From contig DXJG01000002.1 in NCBI GenBank assembly GCA_019056805.1, forward strand, positions 106,907-154,177: a stretch of DNA of 47,271 nt. Reading direction: 5' to 3'. The DNA is from Candidatus Baldrarchaeota archaeon. GTDB lineage: Archaea > Asgardarchaeota > Baldrarchaeia > Baldrarchaeales > DXJG01. The notes under the pieces were generated by a model that searched no databases, had not been told where the DNA came from, and saw only the letters and a list, made by a program, of their open reading frames with translations. Positions 26,464 through 33,776 of this stretch are shown here, one piece after another; position 1 is the stretch's first letter, and every line of letters starts with the position of its first letter. Both the position numbers and the translations under genes were made by a program.

Positions 26464-27101
26464 TTGTCAAAGGATGAAAATGGTGAAATTAAGAGCATTG
26501 TTCAAAAATGTCTGGAGGAAAAAAGGAAGAGAAGCTTAGCTCGTTTGGAAAAGAAATTTAACACGGATAGAGTAATAGAAATTTTCGAAAATGCTAGCAA
26601 ACAATTTGAAGATAATTCCAAGTTTATAAGAGAATGCGAAGAGAAGATTTCAAGATTCAAAAAAGCAGCTAGCCAGCTGTGTGCTGAGTCTCAATCAAAA
26701 GAAGAACTATCTTTAACCAATATTATCAAAGATACCGTTCCACTAATTAAAGCCAATCTCTCATACTTTATACAGGTTCTCCCCCTCTCAGAAGAAGACA
26801 ATATCAAATTTTTCATGTTAATAAATCTTTGGCGCAACGGGGTTGAACATGCAAGAGCAGAACTTAAACTCAACAAAAGCCATGCGGATGTAGCGTTTCT
26901 ATACAACAATGAAATAGTTATGGTTGAATGTAAAAGAATCCCTCTCAAATTTGGGTCTTTTGAACAGTTAACGGAATACGCATTACACAGCGACTTTATT
27001 TACGAAGCAGTACCATATACGGTTGAAAATGAAGATGGAATCCGTTTTTTCTAGAAAATGAACTCGACCAAGCAACGCTTTTCAAAAGTTTATCGATTTA
27101 A
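26464..27101 (+). pseudogene. PD-(D/E)XK-like nuclease gene 1, frameshifted in a T6 run
   Basis: The gene reads open to 27054, where the frame ends just after RFF. The next frame continues without a break as LENELDQATLFKSLSI and stops at TAA 27099-27101, exactly overlapping the ATG of the next gene (TAATG). One extra T in the run at 27045-27050 would restore a ~212-residue protein. The nuclease-like core is HADVAFLYNNEIVMVECKR (Asp, then E-C-K), a PD-(D/E)XK pattern; upstream is a helical region (~1-100). The start is uncertain: GGTGA at 26454-26458 favours TTG 26464. Confidence 0.6.
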
Positions 27102-27795
27102 TGCGTAATGAAATTAGGTGGAAAAAGAAGAGTAGAGTTGGAAGAGAACGTCGAATGGCTTCAATTGTAAGAAGTTTTCAGAGTTCAATAGGAGAAAATT
27201 TTGCGGAGATGTTTGCGGCAAGCTTGGTTCTTGATATGGGTAGAGTTCTTGTTTCGATTCCTGATGCCTCTATTAAGGACGTTGTTCATGCAAGATCTCT
27301 TAGCAAGGTTCATAGATCGTTGCTATCGAGAAAGGTGGCTAAAAGGTTGAAGTCTAACATAAAATTGGGCAATGAGGAACATGCTCTTATGCAGGCAATA
27401 GTTGGTATGAATTTACTTGAAAATGGCTACAGCGTTGTTTTTGAACAGGAATTTAAGAGAAAAGCCACTTTTTATACGGGAGTCGGTGTAGCGGGTATTG
27501 TTAAGGAAAAGAGGCGAGAACCTCGCATGGATGTTGTTGCTTGGAAGAGGAACGATATTTTAGGCGTTGAGGTAAAAACACATCGAAGCCCCCTTAAGAA
27601 AGGGGAAAAAGAGGTTTCTTTGAACAGATTGCTGAGCGTATTGAGTATGCTCAGGCATATGGTTTGAAGCTTTACGTGGCAACAACTTTCAATGCCGTGA
27701 ATACGGCTAAGGAAACGCTGAGGAAAATTAGAGGAGAAGATATAGGTATCATAGTTATAGATCCAGATAAAAGGAACGTTAGCTTTGGTTCTTAA
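27101..27795 (+). pseudogene. PD-(D/E)XK-like nuclease gene 2, frameshifted near 27620
   Basis: From ATG 27101 the frame encodes a basic N-terminus, a helical middle and the nuclease-like core RMDVVAWKRNDILGVEVKTH (Asp, then E-V-K). It then drifts into a false end at 27667. From about 27620 the neighbouring frame continues the protein as EQIAERIEYAQAYGLKLYVA, ATTFNAVNTAKETLRKIR and ends VIDPDKRNVSFGS at TAA 27793-27795. One added T in the TTT at ~27617 restores ~231 residues. The start overlaps the stop of nuclease gene 1, so the two were made as a coupled pair. Family beyond PD-(D/E)XK is not identified. Confidence 0.6.
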
Positions 27796-27934
27796 GAATA
27801 AATCGTACTAAATACCAGAAGTTAACGCACGTTATTTTAAGTAGAAGTTGAAGCACAGAACCAATTAAATAACATGTTTTTAAAGCCTTTAAAATACGTG
27901 GACAACTAGAAAATAAAGTTGGGAGGTGGTGTGT

Positions 27935-28579
27935 TTGAGACTTTTCTCCTATGTTGTTAGGTATGATAAGGGTTTTGCACCTAACCTGTTTTGGAATTAT
28001 TGTACCCTTGCTACGTGTAAGCCTGGAATAAGGAGGAAGGCTGAGGTTGGAGACTGGGTGGTTGGAACGGGTTCTAAAGAAAATGTTGGTATTGGTAAGT
28101 TAATTTATGCTATGAAAATTGAAGAAAAAATACCATCGAAGAATATAGTATAGATGAGAGATTTAGAAATAAGATACCTAAATATGGACGTATGGAGGAG
28201 AGAGGAGACAACATATACTTCATTAAGAATGAGATGTGGTATATTAGACCATCATACCACTACGAATCTGATAAAGATACTTGGAGGAAGGATGTAGTTG
28301 GGAGATATGTCTTAATCTTCACCCACTTCTACTATTTTGGAAGAAATGCGATAAAAATACCCAGAGAGTTTAGAGTTATAGAGAATGTTAAAGGGTAATA
28401 GAGGTTTACCTGGACATAAATGTAAATTTAGAGAGGATTTGGTTAAGAGATTTATTAAATGGATAGAAAGCTATGAGCTAGGTGTACATGGAGAACCCTA
28501 CGATTTCAAACAAAAATATGATAAAAAGTTTTTTGAAAGTGAGCCAAAGACGATAGGACTGCGGATCAAGAAGAATTAA
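27935..28579 (+). pseudogene. Nmad2-like (nucleotide-modification-associated domain 2) gene with two compensating frameshifts
   Basis: Three consecutive open pieces make one protein of ~214 residues: LRLFSYVVRYDKGFAPNLFW plus CTLATCKPGIRRKAEVGDWV (Nmad2 opening, VVGTGSKENVG), then EEYSIDERFRNKIPKYGRME and WYIRPSYHYESDKDTWRKDV, then NRGLPGHKCKFREDLVKRFI. The frame changes after a run of six A near 28121-28126 (one base missing) and returns at the GGG at ~28395 (one base extra). The start is TTG 27935, 8 bases after GGAGG. Nmad2 is associated by comparative genomics with base modification; activity is untested. Confidence 0.7.
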
Positions 28580-28619
28580 GGCACTAGTAGTGTAGTGAAT
28601 TCCCGACGTAGAACTTATA

Positions 28620-28718
28620 ATGTTGAAAGACGAAATTTGTCTTGAATGCGGGGTCAACAAATTTAGTAATTTTGATAGGGAGTGTACAAATGACTTTTTG
28701 GCTTCGTGTAACAACTGA
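28620..28718 (+). CDS. possible 32-codon zinc-ribbon-like ORF
   Basis: MLKDEICLECGVNKFSNFDR followed by ECTNDFLASCNN has a CxxC plus two further cysteines, like a small zinc ribbon or the end of one. It overlaps the EVE gene start by 29 bases in another frame and has no clear ribosome site. It may be the last piece of a lost gene. Confidence 0.25.
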   Translation: MLKDEICLECGVNKFSNFDRECTNDFLASCNN

Positions 28719-29127
28719 GAAAAACTGGAATGTTATTAGGGATAGGTTGGTTTGGGGTGTTGCTGATAGATTTAAAGGCGCAATTCAAAAGGTTAAGCCT
28801 GGAGACAAACTCATATTCTACGTAATGCAAACAACGAAAGACAAGGAGATTGTTCCCTCTAGGATTGTTGGAATATTTGAAGTTGTATCTGAGCCTTACA
28901 GAGATTCAACAAAAATTTTCAAGGCTTAGGGAAGCGAGTCAACTTTCCCAAATAGAGTTAAAATTAAACCCATTAAGATTTTCGATGAGCCGCTGTTTTT
29001 CAAGAAGCTTGTCCTAAAGCTAAGCTTTATTAAGAATAAGCAGCGATGGTCAGATTCGCTACGAAGAGCAATGGTTGAAATTTCTGAGAAAGATTATAAA
29101 ATTATTGCTGAGTTTGGAGGTGTGTAA
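28690..29127 (+). pseudogene. EVE-domain protein gene with an in-frame UAG
   Basis: From ATG 28690 (GGGAG upstream) the sequence is EVE-like: MTFWLRVTTEKNWNVIRDRL, then WGVADRFKGAIQKVKPGDKL, FYVMQTTKDKEIVPSRIVGI and FEVVSEPYRDSTKIFKA. A TAG at 28927-28929 then interrupts the frame, and the same frame continues GSESTFPNRVKIKPIKIFDE, PLFFKKLVLKLSFIKNKQRW, SDSLRRAMVEISEKDYKIIA to TAA 29125-29127, for 145 codons in all including the UAG. EVE domains are PUA-like folds that read modified bases such as m5C derivatives in DNA. The single base change AAG to TAG would explain the stop; readthrough is a less likely option. Confidence 0.75.
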
Positions 29128-29140
29128 GGCTGAGCGCGCG

Positions 29141-29200
29141 CTAACCGTAGCTGGAAAATATTTAACCAAAAAAGAGTACGAAGAAATCAAAGAAAAATAA
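29141..29200 (+). pseudogene. remnant of a DUF365 gene 3' end
   Basis: LTVAGKYLTKKEYEEIKEK and a stop match the C-terminal motif of the DUF365 gene at 32767-33207 (VTVSGRYLTKQEYEYI) in protein, less so in DNA. The rest of this copy is missing: the fragment is joined to the end of the EVE gene across GC-rich GAGCGCGCGC at 29132-29141. It has no start of its own. Confidence 0.6.
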
Positions 29201-29301
29201 TCCTAAAAAATGGAAATAAAGTTTATTTCCCAATTATAGATGACTGCTATAGTTTAAACTAACTCTATCCTCTAGATCAGCACACACTAACCCCCATGCA
29301 T

Positions 29302-32300
29302 TCATCGAATAAACCTGTCTAATGCGGTATGTTTCTTTAGTTTTAATGATTTAAACAACTCTAACGTAAGTTTATCAATTTCTTCAATTTCATTTATCAA
29401 CTCCCCACGCATGGCTTCTCTTAAATTAGCAACCTCTGTTGGAACTAAAGTACCTCTTTCCTCTAGTTTTTTATCATATCCTTTCTCCTTGAGAATTGAT
29501 GTTAACGTTTTCCAAGCTTTATCCGCTGCAAACCTTCCCAACTCGGACAAACGTTTGTGAATTCTGTTTTTTTCGTTATATTTAGGTATTGGAAATTCTA
29601 AAGGCTTTTTGTGAATGTGTCTTTCAACACCACTAAATCCTTTTGCTTGCATCGGTTTGATTAGATCATCAAGAACTGAAGAGTTTAAGATTGCAACTAA
29701 ATAGTATGCCTCATTTTCATTATTTGTTTCATATCTGTATAGAGTTGAGTCGATAATGACTGAGGGTTCATTTCTAACAATACATGAAGCTAGATGCGTA
29801 GCGGATGTTAAGTAGACAACCTTATACTTAGCGTTTGGATTTTGCTTTGTTAATTTATTTCTATAATCTAGCCACTCATAAAGATCCACCTTCTTTTTTC
29901 CTCTAACTTTCTCCCAAATTTCTTCTGCCTTTTCCAGCCATTTTGCTAGGTAAACTTTACCCATATCTAATGCCGTTTCCCTTCTAATCAAGAAGTATTT
30001 ATTTCCATGTGGTTTTATCGGTAAAACTGCAACATTTGGCGGTAAATGACAGAATGGTAAAACTTCAGCACTTGTCAAAACGTAATAAAGAAACTCTCTC
30101 TCAATGGGGTGTCTATCAATTTCATATTCGATCTTTCCTCTCATCTTTGCTCTTCTTGATGTTCTAACCATTGGAATCTTTTCATCAATAACATCAACAA
30201 ACCAGCAAGTTTGCGGAACTATCGTTGCTCCCTGGTAAAAATCTCCATAGTAGTGACTTCTAGAACTAATTGCCTCAAGTTTTACAAGTGAGATGAAAGA
30301 TCTCTTCTTAACTAGGTTTAAGTAAAGTTCGCTCTCCAAAACTTTTAATTGTTTTAGTGCTTCTGATAGGCTCATAACCTTGTGTCTATCTTCTGGAAGT
30401 TTTCCTTCAATAATAATTGTTGGAACTGGATAAGATTTTCCAGTTTCCTTTTTTGCTATAACAGCGCATGCTGGAACATAGAATAGTGGGGTAACTTTGC
30501 AGTCAATGAACTTCTCAATTTTATACTCAACTTTAACATCTTGCCTTCTAAATTTGTCGTGTTGATCGGAATACATTATTGATTTTGGCATTACAAACCC
30601 TATTGATCCTCCATCCTTTAAATATAAATCTAAACATCTAATTAGGAATAGTGTAGCCATTTCCATGTGAGTCATTAAATGTTCCTCAACAACTAATCCA
30701 TATTTTTCTTTTATCAGTTTTTTGACTTTCCTTTGGTAATCTGGGTCTGCTATAAATCTGTAGGCAAGCCAAGGAGGATTCCCTACGATAAAATCAAAAT
30801 CTCTGTAGTACGTTGAGACTATGTAAGTTTTGAGTATAGGTATCCAGACTGTATCAATTTCTTTCCTCACGAATTCAAGTAATTTATCATAGACACTTTT
30901 AATTAAGATTCTTTCTTCCCTTGTTAGCTTATAACTCTCTAGCCTTCTTTGGAGTTCTATATTATCAAATGGAGCTTTTGCTTCTAGAAATCGTTCGAAA
31001 TCGTTCAGTAAATCTAGAGCTTTATCAAGAAGTTTCGAGGGGATTTGGAATTTCGTTCCACCAGCTTCAATTTCAACGACTTTTACGGGTTTACCCGCTA
31101 CCCATACTGTATCTTCAAGCTCCCTAGCAGTAATAATTGAGTTTGCTAAATACACTGGAATTTCTATCATTTCCTCCCCTTTATGTTCTAATAGTCTTTC
31201 AGAGGCTAATGCAATTAGATAATTTGCTCTAGCTGTAAGAACGGCCAAAGAATCTATATCAAAACCTATAACATTTGAACAGATCGTTTTCAGTAAAGTT
31301 TTTGGGCCAATTTTGTCTTTATACTTTGCCATCTTTTTAATTACTAAAGCTAAAAATGTTCCGGTTCCAGCTCCGGGATCTAAAAATTTGGTATTAATCA
31401 AATCTGTATCTTTAGTTAGTTCATTTATTATGAGTTCTGCAAGCCAGTCTGGAGTTGTGTATATTCCTAGCTTTTGTCTTACTTCTTTTCTTGGAACTAA
31501 TTCTTCATATAAAAGTTTGAAAACGTCTCTAGCCATTGAAGGCTCTTGAATTAAAGACTCTATATCATATTCCAAAAGCTTTTCAGCAATTACTCTTACA
31601 ATTTCCTCTATTTCGTCATCCCATTCATCCAGATACCATGAGAAAAATTCCCCTTCTAAAAAGTTCTTTATTTTGTAAATAGAATAAAGGTATCCGGTTT
31701 CAAGCTCTTCAATTTTCTCTTTAAGTTCATTTTCAGCAATAGCTCTTTTAACTTCTTCAAAGAAAGTTGCTATAGTCGCATTATAAAATCTTGCAGCAAC
31801 TTCAACTGATAATAACTTTATAACTAGAGCGTAGTAAGTTTGAATTGCAAAAAATAACTTTAATCCATCAATCTTTTCCATCTCCATTTTTTCAAATCCA
31901 TAATCTTCGGCGATTTTCCTTAATTCTTCACCAGAAATTGAAAAAGCTTGAGATGTGAGCCTTAACCATTCATCAAACAGTTTTTGGGTCTTTTCACTCG
32001 GATTTTCAAGTTTTTTATACAATTTCTTTACAGCTAAATGTTTCTTTACAATTAGGCTTCTATAACCAAAGTCTGATGCCAAAAGTCTTGCATCTATCTT
32101 CTTCTTATAAGCTGCAATAACCCTACCTATTATTCTCCTTAATGTTTCTGGTTTTAGCTTGTAAAATCCTACCTCTGGTTCCAGTTTGAATTCGTTCAGT
32201 TCAGGGCAATATTCAACAAAAATTACGTTGTAGCCGTCCCAGATAATTCCAGTAATTATTGGGGTAAAACCTTTCTCCTTAATCGCTTCTATATGTCTTC

Positions 32301-32652
32301 TAATTCCCTCTTTATTGAGAAGGCCAGGGATATAGATTTCTTTTGTTTTCTTTATTGCTTCTTCTCTTACACTTGCCTTTTCTAATTCACTCGGCTTTTT
32401 GTACTCAAATATTACTAAGCCATATAACGCATCTATTCTCCCCCAATGTTTAGCAGAGACACCAAGCCATTCCTCACTTTCAACTCTATACTCGTATCTT
32501 GGCTCTGGAACCCCTAAAGCATCCCAAACTTCTTTTCTTAAAATTCGCTCTATTCTATTCTTCAAATCCTCTTCATTGCCTTTAATGTTTTTAACTTCTT
32601 CCACTTCTTGTATTATTTTATTGCAAATATCACCCAATTTAGCCTCAAACAA
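29302..32652 (-). CDS. type IIG restriction-modification enzyme (fused nuclease and N6-adenine methyltransferase)
   Basis: The 1116-residue protein combines both activities. An N-terminal PD-(D/E)XK nuclease has D74 and E83-x-K85 (WGRIDALYGLVIFEYKK). The methyltransferase has motif I FLDPGAGTGTFLAL (~422-435) and motif IV FIVGNPPWLAYRF (~616-628), the latter typical of N6-adenine enzymes. The rest (to 1116) is the target-recognition and helical part. The TTG start at 32652 is 8 bases after AAGGTG and equals the ATG in the duplicate at 33472. Recognition site is unknown. It appears intact, unlike its upstream neighbours. The 29201-29301 gap holds nothing. Confidence 0.9.
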   Translation of the reverse strand: MFEAKLGDICNKIIQEVEEVKNIKGNEEDLKNRIERILRKEVWDALGVPEPRYEYRVESEEWLGVSAKHWGRIDALYGLVIFEYKKPSELEKASVREEAIKKTKEIYIPGLLNKEGIRRHIEAIKEKGFTPIITGIIWDGYNVIFVEYCPELNEFKLEPEVGFYKLKPETLRRIIGRVIAAYKKKIDARLLASDFGYRSLIVKKHLAVKKLYKKLENPSEKTQKLFDEWLRLTSQAFSISGEELRKIAEDYGFEKMEMEKIDGLKLFFAIQTYYALVIKLLSVEVAARFYNATIATFFEEVKRAIAENELKEKIEELETGYLYSIYKIKNFLEGEFFSWYLDEWDDEIEEIVRVIAEKLLEYDIESLIQEPSMARDVFKLLYEELVPRKEVRQKLGIYTTPDWLAELIINELTKDTDLINTKFLDPGAGTGTFLALVIKKMAKYKDKIGPKTLLKTICSNVIGFDIDSLAVLTARANYLIALASERLLEHKGEEMIEIPVYLANSIITARELEDTVWVAGKPVKVVEIEAGGTKFQIPSKLLDKALDLLNDFERFLEAKAPFDNIELQRRLESYKLTREERILIKSVYDKLLEFVRKEIDTVWIPILKTYIVSTYYRDFDFIVGNPPWLAYRFIADPDYQRKVKKLIKEKYGLVVEEHLMTHMEMATLFLIRCLDLYLKDGGSIGFVMPKSIMYSDQHDKFRRQDVKVEYKIEKFIDCKVTPLFYVPACAVIAKKETGKSYPVPTIIIEGKLPEDRHKVMSLSEALKQLKVLESELYLNLVKKRSFISLVKLEAISSRSHYYGDFYQGATIVPQTCWFVDVIDEKIPMVRTSRRAKMRGKIEYEIDRHPIEREFLYYVLTSAEVLPFCHLPPNVAVLPIKPHGNKYFLIRRETALDMGKVYLAKWLEKAEEIWEKVRGKKKVDLYEWLDYRNKLTKQNPNAKYKVVYLTSATHLASCIVRNEPSVIIDSTLYRYETNNENEAYYLVAILNSSVLDDLIKPMQAKGFSGVERHIHKKPLEFPIPKYNEKNRIHKRLSELGRFAADKAWKTLTSILKEKGYDKKLEERGTLVPTEVANLREAMRGELINEIEEIDKLTLELFKSLKLKKHTALDRFIR
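32573..32652 (-). repeat. 5' end of the type IIG gene, duplicated at 33393-33472
   Basis: These 80 bases (first ~27 codons) recur in the same orientation 820 bases away with two differences: the start codon (TTG here, ATG there) and one base in the middle. The match ends at CAATGA on the coding strand. Confidence 0.9.
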
Positions 32653-32766
32653 ACGACACACCTTCCAATTTTAAATGTAATATTTAATTTACCAACTAAA
32701 TGTGAATTTTATTGAGTAATAAAAAGCTAATAGATTTTATCATCACAGTAATCAATCCTTATGTAG

Positions 32767-33207
32767 CTATTGTAACGTTAGTTGGGATATTATATATTCG
32801 TATTCTTGTTTTGTTAAGTATCTTCCAGAGACCGTTACCATAGTTTTCGGTTTTATAGGTTTCTCATATTTTTTATGATTTTTTAGTTTAATGACTAGCA
32901 TTTTCGGAAGTCCCCCCTCCGACCAACGTTCTTTAGTATATTTCTTAAATTCTTCGGGTGTAAGGAATAGGTCTACACGGTATTTTTTTAATACATTTGG
33001 TGGTTCAAGGAATTCGATGGATTCTATAACTGCTTCTCCAATTATTTGATTAATTCCATGTGAAGCGTAGAAGAGAATTTTATGATCTGGTTTTAATTGA
33101 TTCATTTTTGTGAATTTAACAAAAATTTTCTTCTTTTTATCAAAAATACGATTTGCTATACTCTCAGGCAAGGGAAATATAGCACCTAATATTTTTTCCT
33201 TTTTCAT
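32767..33207 (-). CDS. DUF365 (PUA-like) protein
   Basis: The 146-residue protein fits DUF365: KILGAIFPLPESIANRIFDK, KKIFVKFTKMNQLKPDHKIL, FYASHGINQIIGEAVIESIE, DLFLTPEEFKKYTKERWSEG, MLVIKLKNHKKYEKPIKPK and the end TVSGRYLTKQEYEYI. The fold is related to PUA/EVE/ASCH domains that bind modified bases or RNA. It is next to a type IIG enzyme and in the same island as EVE, Nmad2 and Nmad3 genes, which favours a modified-base role. AGGTG lies ~9 bases before the ATG. Confidence 0.75.
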   Translation of the reverse strand: MKKEKILGAIFPLPESIANRIFDKKKKIFVKFTKMNQLKPDHKILFYASHGINQIIGEAVIESIEFLEPPNVLKKYRVDLFLTPEEFKKYTKERWSEGGLPKMLVIKLKNHKKYEKPIKPKTMVTVSGRYLTKQEYEYIISQLTLQ

Positions 33208-33776
33208 TAATATGCACCTAGCCTAATTTACTTACCAAATGTTCTAGTTAATTTTGTTATTTTCACTATGTTTCAGAAGATCTAACTTCTATTTTAATCT
33301 TTGTTTAGAATCTATTGTTGTAATAAGAGAAAAATTATGAAATTTACTACATTCTACGGCAAGAAACGGGATTAATTGGTAGCTTAGCGCGCTCATTGCC
33401 TTTAATGTTTTTAACTTCTTCCACATCTTGTATTATTTTATTGCAAATATCACCCAATTTAGCCTCAAACATAGGTCACCTTTTACTTAATAATTAAAAT
33501 TTCAACTTAATAATTGATTTATCGTAACGCTTCCTTAACATCTCGCTGAAAATCAAAATGCATCTGAATTATTTGTTTTCTAGGTGTTTTATATGTTTTT
33601 ATCTGTTAGTTTCAAACATCTCTCTACACTATCTGAGTAATATCCAATGAAATAGTGTTACGTTAAACTGTAATCTCAATTCTATTAACAGTAATTTTTG
33701 TGTTATAAAAATTAAAGAATTCTCCAATCCTAAAATACTCAACACTTAATGTTTTATGTGCATGGGGGAGGTGACC
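33208..33776. other. 569-bp gap with the duplicated IIG start
   Basis: This gap separates the DUF365 gene (minus) from the giant-protein gene (plus). It holds TATTGTTGTAAT at 33313-33324 (same 12-mer as upstream of the Lrp gene), a small hairpin AGAAG-ATCTAA-CTTCT near 33276, the truncated IIG copy at 33393-33472, and a TATA-like GTTATAAAAATT near 33702 for the giant gene. No other gene could be supported. Confidence 0.45.
33393..33472 (-). pseudogene. truncated second copy of the type IIG gene start
   Basis: Read on the minus strand, AAGGTG and ATG at 33470-33472 begin MFEAKLGDICNKIIQ, as in the full gene. The match is 78 of 80 bases and stops at CAATGA, after which GCGCGCTAAGC takes over and the frame closes about 18 codons later. 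The near identity shows a recent duplication or a join of two related haplotypes. Confidence 0.8.

Noticed and set aside
33350..33382. GGCAAGAAACGGGATTAATTGG resembling an archaeal CRISPR repeat
   Set aside because: It occurs only once; no repeated spacing was found anywhere in the window.
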